From positions 1-24,698 of the forward strand of contig JBNAVK010000021.1 in NCBI GenBank assembly GCA_049700435.1: a DNA stretch of 24,698 nucleotides. Direction: 5' to 3'. Source of the stretch: JAVZLH01 sp049700435 (lineage in GTDB: Archaea; Thermoproteota; Bathyarchaeia; Bathyarchaeales; Bathycorpusculaceae). This document shows positions 14,792 to 21,415 of the stretch, in pieces. How positions within the stretch are numbered: the first letter of the stretch is position 1; every line of letters starts with the position of its first letter. The notes under the pieces were generated by a model. It did not search any database and had not been told where the DNA came from. It saw only the letters and a list, made by a program, of their open reading frames with translations. Both the position numbers and the translations under genes were made by a program.

Positions 14792-15388
14792 GTGATTTTG
14801 AGAAGGCGCATCCTGCTCTTGACTGGAAACCCGGGAGTCGGTAAAACAACCGTGTTGTTGAAGGCTGTTGAAGTTTTAAGGGCAAAGGGTTATAGCGTTG
14901 GCGGGATGATTAGCCGTGAGGTTCGTTCTTGCGGTAGTAGGGTAGGTTTTGAAATTCTAGACTTGAGCGGCGAAAAACGGGGCTGGCTTGCGCATGTTAG
15001 CCAAGAAACTGGTCCACAAGTTGGCAAGTACCGCGTTAACTTGAAAGACCTAAACAGCGTAGGTGTGGAAGCCATTTTGAAAGCTATTAAAGAATGCGAG
15101 GTTGTAGCCATAGACGAGGTTGGACCCATGGAACTTTTCTCTGAGAAATTTAGGGAAGCTGTTAAAAGGGCTGCTGAAAGTGGCAAGTTCGTTGTTGGCG
15201 TTGTCCATTGGAAAGCGAGGGACAAACTTATAGAAAGTTTGAAAAAAAGCGAAGACGCGGAAGTGATAGCAGTCACGTACGAGAACAGGGATAGACTGCA
15301 TCAAGCCATCATAGAAAAAATAATTGAATTCCTTACATCAAAAATAAGGAACGAAACTCATAATACCAGAATTAAACATTACCCATGA
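14792..15388 (+). CDS. THEP1-like nucleoside-triphosphatase
   Basis: The 198-residue P-loop protein has Walker A G-N-P-G-V-G-K-T-T (12-20) near the N-terminus. The Walker B-type I-D-E-V-G-P-M-E-L (107-115) is the clearest signature of the THEP1/NTPCR family, which hydrolyses NTPs slowly and may act on nucleic acids. G-G-M-I-S-R-E-V-R (38-46) and G-K-Y-R-V-N (78-83) also fit. It lies 12 bases after the dppA-like gene and 12 bases before rnhB, giving a three-gene operon. The start is GTG 14792 or TTG 14798; neither has a clear ribosome site. The last 15 residues are polar and probably disordered. Confidence 0.88.
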   Translation: MILRRRILLLTGNPGVGKTTVLLKAVEVLRAKGYSVGGMISREVRSCGSRVGFEILDLSGEKRGWLAHVSQETGPQVGKYRVNLKDLNSVGVEAILKAIKECEVVAIDEVGPMELFSEKFREAVKRAAESGKFVVGVVHWKARDKLIESLKKSEDAEVIAVTYENRDRLHQAIIEKIIEFLTSKIRNETHNTRIKHYP

Positions 15389-15400
15389 AAGAGGTTTATC

Positions 15401-16063
15401 ATGCTAATAGCTGGAGTTGACGACGCAGGAAGAGGTTCAGTAATCGGCCCTTTAGTGATTGCTGGCGTTCTGATGGACGAGGAGGATCTGCAAAGACTTG
15501 TAGAGCTAGGCGTTAAAGATTCAAAGCTTTTGTCTCCGCAAAGACGGGAAAAACTCGCTGCTGAAATCAAGCGTATAGCCAAAAAATACGCTGTGGTTAA
15601 GCTTTCTCCAAAGGATATTGACGCGGTTGTTCAAAAGGGTATAAAACTTCATAGGTTAAATAGGCTTGAGGCGCAGACAATGGCTAAGGTTATAGAGATG
15701 CTTAAGCCAGACATCGCCTATGTGGACGCTTCAGATGTTTTGGAAGAACGCTTCAAACAGCACATCCTAGAGTGCTTGCCATTTAAGGTGGAGGTAATCT
15801 CGGAACATAAAGCAGATAGGAAATATCCTATAGTTTCAGCTGCATCAATAATCGCGAAGGTGGAGAGAGACAGCGAAATAGCTGAGCTAGCTGAGAAATA
15901 TGGTGATTTCGGGTGCGGATACCCAACAGACCCAAAAACTATAAGCTTCCTCCAAAAATGTCTACAGAAAACCGGCGAATACCCAGATTTTGTTAGGAAG
16001 TCTTGGAAACCTGCGAAAAGGGTGAAAAGCGAAAAGAATTCACTTCAAGAAAGACTCATCTAA
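15401..16063 (+). CDS. rnhB: Ribonuclease HII
   Basis: The 220-residue enzyme cuts the RNA strand of RNA-DNA hybrids and removes single ribonucleotides from DNA. The first motif reads G-V-D7-D8-A-G-R-G-S-V-I-G-P-L, where the second acid is normally Glu (DEAGRG). Other active-site residues are D109 (Y-V-D-A-S) and D139 (E-H-K-A-D-R-K-Y-P), followed by V-S-A-A-S-I-I-A-K-V-x-R-D. The C-terminus holds G-S/C-G-Y-P-T-D-P-K-T, as in archaeal RNase HII. ATG 15401 has GAGGT five bases upstream. Its TAA overlaps by 4 bp the TAG stop of the convergent HTH gene. Asp-for-Glu at position 8 keeps the charge, so activity is likely. Confidence 0.95.
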   Translation: MLIAGVDDAGRGSVIGPLVIAGVLMDEEDLQRLVELGVKDSKLLSPQRREKLAAEIKRIAKKYAVVKLSPKDIDAVVQKGIKLHRLNRLEAQTMAKVIEMLKPDIAYVDASDVLEERFKQHILECLPFKVEVISEHKADRKYPIVSAASIIAKVERDSEIAELAEKYGDFGCGYPTDPKTISFLQKCLQKTGEYPDFVRKSWKPAKRVKSEKNSLQERLI

Positions 16064-17004
16064 ACATTGGCTAGAAGTTCTTCAGGGGTTCTAGCCCTCA
16101 GAAGTTCCTCTTTGCCAATGCAGTATATGTCCTTGTGAGCAGGCTTTTTACCTTCAGTTACTAGAACCGGATGTGCTTTGGCAACACGGCTTACGCTCAA
16201 AATTTCATCAACCCGCCTGTCCAACTCTTGTTCTCTTTCTCTTGCAACTCCGCCGACAATCCGCATTTTACCTTCGGGAACTGTTATGACAAAGTCGAAA
16301 GGAGCCCGTCTAACCGCTGTAATTTCGTAACCAACAAACTTTCTAAACATCTTCTGAAGGAGCTTATTCCCAGAGATGGCACGTCTAGCCTTTGACAGAA
16401 AACACTTCCTTCTCCTCTTCGGCTTCTCAAAGATGTCAATTGGCTTCGCGACAGGAATTCCTAAAGCCCAAACAAGCCTATAGGCTGTTGAAACAGAAGC
16501 CTTAGCCATACCCCTCTCATAACCGTAAACAGTTCTCCTAGATATGCCAACCATCTCAGCCATGTCACCTGCGGATAAGCCAAGTTCCTGTCGTCTGCGC
16601 TTGATGGCTTCTCCGTCGATTTCAACATAGTACCCGCCGGGACCAGCTTGGATCAGCGGGTAAACTTGACGGAGCACAATGTCCTCAAAAGTTTTTAGAG
16701 TTACAGCGAAAACATCATATCTAGAATATACTGTGTCGTCCTCCAGCGGTTTCTCTCGGGACTTCTCGCTTACCACAATCGATGCCGCTGAAAAACATTC
16801 TGAAACATCCATAAGCTCATGCGAATCAGTTGGGGAAAGATTGTCGATGTCTGATTGGACCTTTATGAAGAGGAGATTATTGTTCTTTCGGGCTGCAAAG
16901 TCAAAACAGCTTGGACGGGAGCAGCATATCCTTGAAAGTGTAAAGTTAGCTTCTCTAAGCACAACCTCTGCAGTCCTAACCTTCTCCATCTCCCTATAGG
17001 TCAT
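16060..17004 (-). CDS. Archaeal HTH-type transcriptional regulator (PRK04140-like)
   Basis: This 314-residue archaeal regulator has three parts. An N-terminal alpha/beta domain (1-125) begins with a Cys cluster C27-C28-x4-C33 in I-C-C-S-R-P-S-C-F-D and continues L-L-F-I-K-V-Q-S-D-I-D. An XRE-type HTH lies at about 131-185 (I-K-R-R-R-Q-E-L-G-L-S, then I-S-R-R-T-V-Y-G-Y-E-R-G). A C-terminal domain similar to the N-terminal one ends with V-L-V-T-E-G. The N-terminal domain looks nuclease-fold-like, and its Cys trio could bind metal or sense redox; that is inference. The ATG at 17004 follows GAGGT (17013-17009) and a TATA box at 17047-17041. The targets are unknown. It overlaps rnhB tail to tail by 4 bp. 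Confidence 0.85.
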   Translation of the reverse strand: MTYREMEKVRTAEVVLREANFTLSRICCSRPSCFDFAARKNNNLLFIKVQSDIDNLSPTDSHELMDVSECFSAASIVVSEKSREKPLEDDTVYSRYDVFAVTLKTFEDIVLRQVYPLIQAGPGGYYVEIDGEAIKRRRQELGLSAGDMAEMVGISRRTVYGYERGMAKASVSTAYRLVWALGIPVAKPIDIFEKPKRRRKCFLSKARRAISGNKLLQKMFRKFVGYEITAVRRAPFDFVITVPEGKMRIVGGVAREREQELDRRVDEILSVSRVAKAHPVLVTEGKKPAHKDIYCIGKEELLRARTPEELLANV

Positions 17005-17040
17005 CAGGACCTCACAAAAACATCAAACAGCATCGTTGGA

Positions 17041-17047
17041 TATAAAC
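17041..17047 (-). promoter_or_regulatory. TATA box of the HTH regulator gene
   Basis: Minus-strand GTTTATA lies about 37-43 bp before ATG 17004, leaving a leader of about 15 bases that holds the GAGGT ribosome site. It lies in the short gap after the fibrillarin stop, so the regulator has its own promoter. Confidence 0.45.
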
Positions 17048-17053
17048 AGTACT

Positions 17054-17752
17054 TCATTCTACAGTAGCCACTATCATGGCGTGGGCTTTATCATAAGGCT
17101 CTAAATGAGTGAGGTCTACAATGTGGAAGCCTCGGCTTTCCAAAACTTTAACTTCGCGCCTAAAAACCTCTGATGGTTCCTTCGTCACGTCTATGCTTTG
17201 AGCCTTAACAGCAAGCATAACCCAACCGGAATTTTTAAGGAATAAATCGGCGTTGTCTGCTAAAACCTTGGCTTGTTCAGGCTGGGCTATGTCGCAATAA
17301 ATATCGTCAACCTTTCCCTGAATGAAAAGGGCGTATTTTTCTGGGAGACGTGCATCCTCAAGCAGAGGTGACATGTTATGCCTATAAGCGCAAACATTGT
17401 TTACAAGCTCTCGCATGGCTCTTGAGGCGAACTCTACGCAGTAAACATGCCCATTCTCGCCAACTATGTCTGAAACGTGGCTTGCCGTTGTTCCAGAAGC
17501 TGCTCCAAGATAGAGCACTTGATGACCTGGCTTTATTGGAACAGTCTTTAACCCTTTCAGTATGGCTGCTGCCAGCTTGCTTCTAAAAGCGTCCCAGAGG
17601 CGGTATTCAACACCCTCGTAATGCACTAACCTCTCGCCGTAAACGTTTCTTCCAGGCACCAAATTTTTGGTTGCAAGCCTTTGAGTCCCATCCTCTAGTG
17701 TAGCCACGTAAACGCCTTGAAACTGCGGGTGCTGCTTAACCTTTACTTGCAT
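17054..17752 (-). CDS. flpA: Fibrillarin-like rRNA/tRNA 2'-O-methyltransferase
   Basis: The 232-residue SAM methyltransferase is the catalytic subunit of archaeal C/D-box sRNPs, which guide 2'-O-methylation of rRNA and tRNA. Fibrillarin hallmarks are L-V-P-G-R-N-V-Y-G-E (31-40), Y-R-L-W-D-A-F-R-S-K-L-A-A-A-I (50-64), the SAM loop Y-L-G-A-A-S-G-T-T (81-89), V-Y-C-V-E-F (103-108), and the catalytic acids and Lys around D134, D154 and K184. The start ATG lies inside the 3' end of nop5 (17-bp overlap), so the two partner proteins are made from one message in the conserved archaeal order nop5-flpA. No guide sRNA or box C/D pair was found in the flanking gaps. Confidence 0.96.
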   Translation of the reverse strand: MQVKVKQHPQFQGVYVATLEDGTQRLATKNLVPGRNVYGERLVHYEGVEYRLWDAFRSKLAAAILKGLKTVPIKPGHQVLYLGAASGTTASHVSDIVGENGHVYCVEFASRAMRELVNNVCAYRHNMSPLLEDARLPEKYALFIQGKVDDIYCDIAQPEQAKVLADNADLFLKNSGWVMLAVKAQSIDVTKEPSEVFRREVKVLESRGFHIVDLTHLEPYDKAHAMIVATVE

Positions 17753-18959
17753 GTTTCCATTTTCTCCGTTTTTCCTTGTGTTTGGGCTTTTTCTCTGGAA
17801 GTTTAGGCGGTTCAGAATATTTTTGGTGGATTTCTTCTATTCGTTTTTCTAAATCAGCCTTCAACTCCTCACCGATGTATCTTCCACCGAAGGCGTCTGT
17901 TCTAGCGGCTATTGCTAATTTGCCAGCTAAAGCCCTAGCAATTTTTCCCCTCTGCCACTTTTTTGCCTCATGCAACAGGGTATGCTGGAAGATTATCCCA
18001 TGCTTTGGCGGTCTTGTTCCAGTTTTCAGTGAACGGAAAAGGGCTTTTTCCGCGCCTAAAACTTGGATTGTGCTTGCTGGGCGCCTAGCCAAGTTTGTTA
18101 ATCCGCCTGCGATGGCTATTAGGCGCGCGCCTAGAAGCGAGCCCACTAAAGCCTTTGTGTTTGGCGCAACTTCCTCCATGACTTTGTCTATGTAATCTTC
18201 CAGGGCCTGCCTTAATTGGTATAGGTTAAGGACGTTTTTGCATAGTGCTTGAATTTGCGCCATGTCTGTTTCTGGAAGTTCTGCACCCATTGACGTCTCA
18301 GCCTTCTTAACTACTTGTTCGGCTTTGGTTTTTGGAATTCCCTGCTTTTCAAGGTTTTCAACATTGAAGTTTTCTCTGCTGCCAAGCTCCCCAACTAGAC
18401 GAGCGTAGGTTTCATGCTTCTCCAGTAGGCGGTCAAGTTCCGGAAAGTGGATGCCGTACCATTCTCTTACGCGGCTCATGAAAAGGTTTATTGTCTTGTC
18501 CAAGTCGTCAAGCGTCTGGATGGCTTGGGCTATGACTAAATCCCTTTTTTCAACAGCTCCCTTGACCTTTAACTTTGCAATTTCCATTGTTAGGTTGTGC
18601 AGCCAAACGTCAAAATCTTCTAGGCGCTTTACAAAGCCTGTTTCAACAGCAAACTTTCCAACATTTGAACGGAGCAACTCGCCAGCCTTCGTCCCCCTAG
18701 AAACATCAACAGAGACTCCGAAACGCTCTTTAGCTTCCGCGGCGAGACTAGAATCCTCAAATATGAAGTTGTCGTAACCCCTCGTTTGGAGCGCCTTAAT
18801 CAACTTTGCAATTTCATCCACAACTTTTCCAGACTCAACCTTAACTATAACCTTAGCAGCCTCCTCAGGCTTGCTAGAAAAAAGAACTTTATCCACAACC
18901 TCGTTTTCCTCGTTAAAAGCGAGAACCCCGAAGCATGCTGGAATTATTGTTGCCTTCAT
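17736..18959 (-). CDS. C/D-box RNP core protein Nop5 (Nop56/58)
   Basis: The 407-residue scaffold of the C/D-box sRNP binds fibrillarin through its N-terminal domain (1-120), dimerises through a coiled coil (about 125-255) and binds L7Ae and guide RNA through the Nop domain (about 260-385). The Nop signature is complete: G-S-L-L-G-A-R-L-I-A-I-A-G-G-L (273-287), S-T-I-Q-V-L-G-A-E-K-A-L-F-R (296-309) and P-P-K-H-G-I-I-F-Q-H (317-326). The C-terminus is a short Lys/Arg-rich tail (388-407). It is followed by flpA with 17 bp of overlap. The promoter appears at 19007-19000, back to back with that of pyrD. Confidence 0.95.
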   Translation of the reverse strand: MKATIIPACFGVLAFNEENEVVDKVLFSSKPEEAAKVIVKVESGKVVDEIAKLIKALQTRGYDNFIFEDSSLAAEAKERFGVSVDVSRGTKAGELLRSNVGKFAVETGFVKRLEDFDVWLHNLTMEIAKLKVKGAVEKRDLVIAQAIQTLDDLDKTINLFMSRVREWYGIHFPELDRLLEKHETYARLVGELGSRENFNVENLEKQGIPKTKAEQVVKKAETSMGAELPETDMAQIQALCKNVLNLYQLRQALEDYIDKVMEEVAPNTKALVGSLLGARLIAIAGGLTNLARRPASTIQVLGAEKALFRSLKTGTRPPKHGIIFQHTLLHEAKKWQRGKIARALAGKLAIAARTDAFGGRYIGEELKADLEKRIEEIHQKYSEPPKLPEKKPKHKEKRRKWKHASKG

Positions 18960-18984
18960 TTAATGTGCCTCAGCCAATACTATT

Positions 18985-19002
18985 CCTAATCCTAATTCTA
19001 AT
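18985..19002 (+). repeat. Three tandem YCTAAT units in the nop5 leader
   Basis: CCTAAT, CCTAAT and TCTAAT follow each other at 18985-19002. On the minus strand they lie between the TATA box and the nop5 start. They may be a small regulatory repeat or simple low-complexity sequence. Confidence 0.35.
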
Positions 19003-19007
19003 ATATA
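19000..19007 (-). promoter_or_regulatory. TATA box of nop5-flpA
   Basis: Minus-strand CTATATAT lies about 41-48 bp before ATG 18959. Just upstream, at 19019-19008, is GGCTGCGGCAAC, which resembles the palindrome upstream of the methylthiotransferase at 7270-7258. Confidence 0.45.
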
Positions 19008-19050
19008 GTTGCCGCAGCCCACCATCAAAGAAGGAACTAAGGTTTATCTT

Positions 19051-19056
19051 TTTAAA
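19051..19056 (+). promoter_or_regulatory. TATA box of pyrD-pyrK
   Basis: TTTTTAAAC (core TTTAAA at 19051-19056) lies about 41 bp before TTG 19097. The leader contains AGGGTGA (19083-19089) seven bases before the TTG, which supports that start. Confidence 0.45.
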
Positions 19057-19096
19057 CAGACAACCATTACTGAAAACCGTTTAGGGTGAAAAACCT

Positions 19097-20020
19097 TTGG
19101 AAGATAATCGCTTAAGCGTCAATGTAGCTGGTTTGAAACTTGCAAATCCAATCATGTTGGCTTCGGGCATTCTTGGCTATTCTGCTGAAACAATGGAGGA
19201 AATAGCCAAAAGCGGAGCCGCAGCCGTCGTAACAAAGTCTGTTGGTTTAAAGCCGCGAACTGGCTATGCAAACCCAACAGTTGTCCAGACAAAATGCGGA
19301 CTAATTAACGCCATGGGGCTTCCAAACCCGGGAATTGAAGAGTTTTCAAAGGAAATTAAAGCGGCGAAGACTATTTTAAAGGGCACTCCACTAATCGTTA
19401 GCGTTTATGGCTTTTCAGAGGAAGAATACGCGACCGTAGCCAAAAAAGCTGTTGAAGCAGGCGCAGACGCCGTAGAACTCAACGTTTCATGCCCCCATGT
19501 TAAGGAAACAGGCGTGGAGATTGGCCAGAACCCGGAAATCTTGTCAAAGGTTGTTAGGAAAGTCAAGTTTAGTGTGGGTAAACCCGTTTTCGTTAAGCTT
19601 TCTCCAAACGTCACCAACATAGCAGAAATAGCGGAAACAGCAGAAAAAGCTGGTGCAGACGCGTTAACAGCCATAAACACTGTTAAGGCCATGGCAATAG
19701 ACACTGAAACAGCCATGCCCATCCTAAGCAATAAGATAGGTGGGCTGTCAGGACCAGCCATAAAGCCCATAGCCATAAGATGCGTATACGAAATTTATGA
19801 GAAAGTGAAAGTGCCAATCGTTGGATGCGGCGGCGTGACAAACTGGCGTGACGCTGTAGAATTTTTGTTAGCGGGCGCCTCAGCCGTGCAAATTGGAACA
19901 GCCGTTGCTTTAAAAGGGTTAGGGGTTTTTGGAGCTGTGGCCCGCGGAATAGACGCGTACCTCAAAAGGAAAGGTTTCAAGAGTGTGAATGAAATTGTCG
20001 GCTTATCGCATCGCAGCTAA
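19097..20020 (+). CDS. pyrD: Dihydroorotate dehydrogenase, class 1B catalytic subunit
   Basis: The 307-residue FMN-binding TIM barrel oxidises dihydroorotate to orotate in pyrimidine synthesis. Typical segments are N-P-I-M-L-A-S-G-I-L-G (17-27), T-K-S-V-G-L-K-P-R-x-G (46-56) and N-A-M-G-L-P-N-P-G (71-79). The catalytic base is C132 in E-L-N-V-S-C-P-H-V, which marks class 1 enzymes. I-N-T-V-K-A-M-A-I-D and G-G-L-S-G-P-A-I-K-P are class 1B features. That class works with the PyrK electron-transfer subunit, which is encoded next with a 32-bp overlap. The TTG start has AGGGTGA seven bases upstream. Electrons would pass from FMN through PyrK to NAD+. Confidence 0.96.
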   Translation: MEDNRLSVNVAGLKLANPIMLASGILGYSAETMEEIAKSGAAAVVTKSVGLKPRTGYANPTVVQTKCGLINAMGLPNPGIEEFSKEIKAAKTILKGTPLIVSVYGFSEEEYATVAKKAVEAGADAVELNVSCPHVKETGVEIGQNPEILSKVVRKVKFSVGKPVFVKLSPNVTNIAEIAETAEKAGADALTAINTVKAMAIDTETAMPILSNKIGGLSGPAIKPIAIRCVYEIYEKVKVPIVGCGGVTNWRDAVEFLLAGASAVQIGTAVALKGLGVFGAVARGIDAYLKRKGFKSVNEIVGLSHRS

Positions 20021-20819
20021 CAAATTAAGAACAACAAGGATTCTACACATAGAAACAGAAAGTCCAACAGTGAAAACCTTCACTTTCAAAGACAAAGCAT
20101 GCGCAGAAGCCAAGCCAGGTCAGTTTCTTATGCTTTGGATTCCAGGAGTTGACGAAATTCCTCTAAGCATAATGACTGCGGATGAGGATGGGGTGGTTTC
20201 TGTGGCTGTCAAAAAAGTTGGAGAAGCAACAACAGCACTTCACAGAACGAAAGAGGGCGAAGTCATAGGCATTCGCGGACCCTTCGGAAACAACTTCACC
20301 TTGGAAAATGGAAAGGCGTTAATTGTCGGCGGAGGAACAGGTTTAGCCCCGTTATTGTTTTTAGCTAAAAAGTTGGCTGATGAAAGCACGCAAATATTTT
20401 TCGTCATGGGCGCTGAGACAAAGAACGAGCTACTTTTCAGAGAAAAAATTGAAAAAATATGTGGGAAAGAAAACCTTATTGCAACGACAGAAGATGGCAG
20501 TTACGGCGTCAAAGGCTTAGCCACAACACCACTAAAACCTCTTTTGGCTAAGGAAAACTTCAGTGTAATTTACACTTGTGGACCGGAAAAAATGATGCTG
20601 AAAGTTTTTGATTTAGCAGAAGAGCACAGAACCCCTTTAGAGGCTAGTTTAGAGCGTTTGATGCGCTGCGCAATAGGCTTATGCGGAAGTTGTGTTGTAG
20701 GCAAATATCGCGTTTGCAGAGACGGCCCAGTATTCACGTCAAACCAGCTGAGGCAAATTAAAGGCGAGTTCGGAGTTTCAAAAAGAGACTTTAACGGAAA
20801 ACTGATACCGTTGGAGTAG
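19989..20819 (+). CDS. pyrK: Dihydroorotate dehydrogenase electron transfer subunit
   Basis: The 276-residue ferredoxin-reductase-type protein carries FAD and a [2Fe-2S] cluster. The FAD domain shows P-G-Q-F-L-M-L-W-I-P-G (43-53) and I-P-L-S-I (57-61). The NAD-binding domain has V-G-G-G-T-G-L-A-P-L (113-122) and Y-T-C-G-P-E (195-200). The cluster ligands are C227, C232, C235 and C243 in R-C-A-I-G-L-C-G-S-C...R-V-C-R-D-G-P, the standard PyrK pattern. It overlaps pyrD by 32 bp, an unusually long overlap that suggests translational coupling, unless the true start is slightly downstream; no canonical start just downstream has a better ribosome site. It ends in TAG. Confidence 0.94.
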   Translation: MKLSAYRIAANKLRTTRILHIETESPTVKTFTFKDKACAEAKPGQFLMLWIPGVDEIPLSIMTADEDGVVSVAVKKVGEATTALHRTKEGEVIGIRGPFGNNFTLENGKALIVGGGTGLAPLLFLAKKLADESTQIFFVMGAETKNELLFREKIEKICGKENLIATTEDGSYGVKGLATTPLKPLLAKENFSVIYTCGPEKMMLKVFDLAEEHRTPLEASLERLMRCAIGLCGSCVVGKYRVCRDGPVFTSNQLRQIKGEFGVSKRDFNGKLIPLE

Positions 20820-20820
20820 T

Positions 20821-21006
20821 ATGGCGCTTACTCCTTTTCACGCGCTTGCTTTCATGTTTCTCTACTTTAGGGATAAGCGGAAGGTTGACCCGTTGGCTTT
20901 GGCGGTTTCGACAACATTCATAGATTTAGAAACATTGTACTATTTGCTTATTGGGGAACCATCTAAAATGTTTTGCGAAAACGTCATAAATTTAATAGCT
21001 GCATAA
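20821..21006 (+). pseudogene. Truncated remnant of an archaeal membrane hydrolase-like gene
   Basis: The frame encodes 61 residues beginning M-A-L-T-P-F-H-A-L-A-F, then a hydrophobic helix, V-D-P-L-A-L-A-V-S-T-T-F-I-D-L-E and Y-Y-L-L-I-G-E-P. This resembles the N-terminus of small archaeal membrane proteins annotated as metal-dependent hydrolases (T-P-F-H...P-D-L-E pattern, from memory), which normally continue for over 150 residues with more helices and a D-H-x2-H-S/T region. Here the homologous reading seems to stop at G-E-P-S-K, and the rest looks unrelated. It starts one base after the pyrK stop with GGAG upstream, so it may still be translated as a short membrane peptide. Whether it is a decayed gene or a genuine short variant is unsettled. 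Confidence 0.5.
20986..20998 (+). promoter_or_regulatory. TATA-like box of the ArsR-type regulator
   Basis: ATAAATTTAATAG lies about 27-39 bp before ATG 21025, inside the tail of the truncated upstream frame. GGTGG at 21017-21021 serves as the ribosome site. Confidence 0.4.
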
Positions 21007-21024
21007 CATAATATTTGGTGGAAA

Positions 21025-21321
21025 ATGTTTGCACAAGAAGAAATAAGTAAAATTGCACTTGTGTTTGAGGCTGTTGGCAACCCGGTGCGCTTTAAGATAC
21101 TGATGTTAGTTAATGAGACTGAAAGACCTCTCCACATAAAGGCTGTTGCGAAAATTTTGAAGATGGATTATGCCGCAGTTTACCGTCACGTGAAAATCCT
21201 TGAGAAAAGTGGCCTTATCGGAATTTATGAAGTGGGGCGGTCTCGTGTGCTCTACTCTAAAAATGCGGATGTAATAAAACAGATAATTGAATTAGCAAAA
21301 ATAATGTTGCGAAAATCATAA
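21025..21321 (+). CDS. ArsR-type winged-helix transcriptional regulator
   Basis: The 98-residue single-domain protein has a winged helix: F-E-A-V-G-N-P-V-R-F-K-I-L-M-L-V (14-29) is the typical first helix. I-K-A-V-A-K-I-L-K-M-D-Y-A-A-V-Y-R-H-V-K-I-L-E-K-S-G-L-I (38-65) is the HTH with its recognition helix, and Y-E-V-G-R-S-R-V-L-Y (68-77) is the wing. There are no Cys residues at all, so it does not use the ArsR/SmtB metal-binding site and is unlikely to sense arsenic. Two bases after its stop lies a strong inverted repeat followed by a TATA box for the downstream membrane gene, which suggests local control. It is probably a dimeric repressor sensing a small molecule; the ligand is unknown. 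Confidence 0.85.
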   Translation: MFAQEEISKIALVFEAVGNPVRFKILMLVNETERPLHIKAVAKILKMDYAAVYRHVKILEKSGLIGIYEVGRSRVLYSKNADVIKQIIELAKIMLRKS

Positions 21322-21323
21322 TA

Positions 21324-21352
21324 TAACTTAATTAATTTACTAAATTAAGTTA
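21324..21352 (+). promoter_or_regulatory. 10-bp inverted repeat, candidate operator for the ArsR-type protein
   Basis: TAACTTAATT (21324-21333) and AATTAAGTTA (21343-21352) are perfect inverted repeats with a 9-base spacer. This gives half-site centres 19 bp apart, about two helical turns and suitable for a winged-helix dimer. The site lies 7 bp before TTTAAATATAAT (21359-21370). As RNA it would form a weak AU hairpin, so a terminator role is also possible. Confidence 0.5.
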
Positions 21353-21358
21353 GCAAAA

Positions 21359-21370
21359 TTTAAATATAAT
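21359..21370 (+). promoter_or_regulatory. TATA box before the ECF S-component-like gene
   Basis: TTTAAATATAAT is a strong archaeal TATA-like sequence about 46 bp before the inferred start near 21416. It follows the inverted repeat directly, so a bound dimer would cover the BRE. Confidence 0.45.
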
Positions 21371-21415
21371 TTTATCACAAATACTTTACCCTCAACACCA
21401 GTCGGTGGGTTTCAT

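Noticed and set aside
17776..18195. Plus-strand open frame opposite nop5
   Set aside because: Shadow of a highly conserved gene, without start signals or recognisable protein features.
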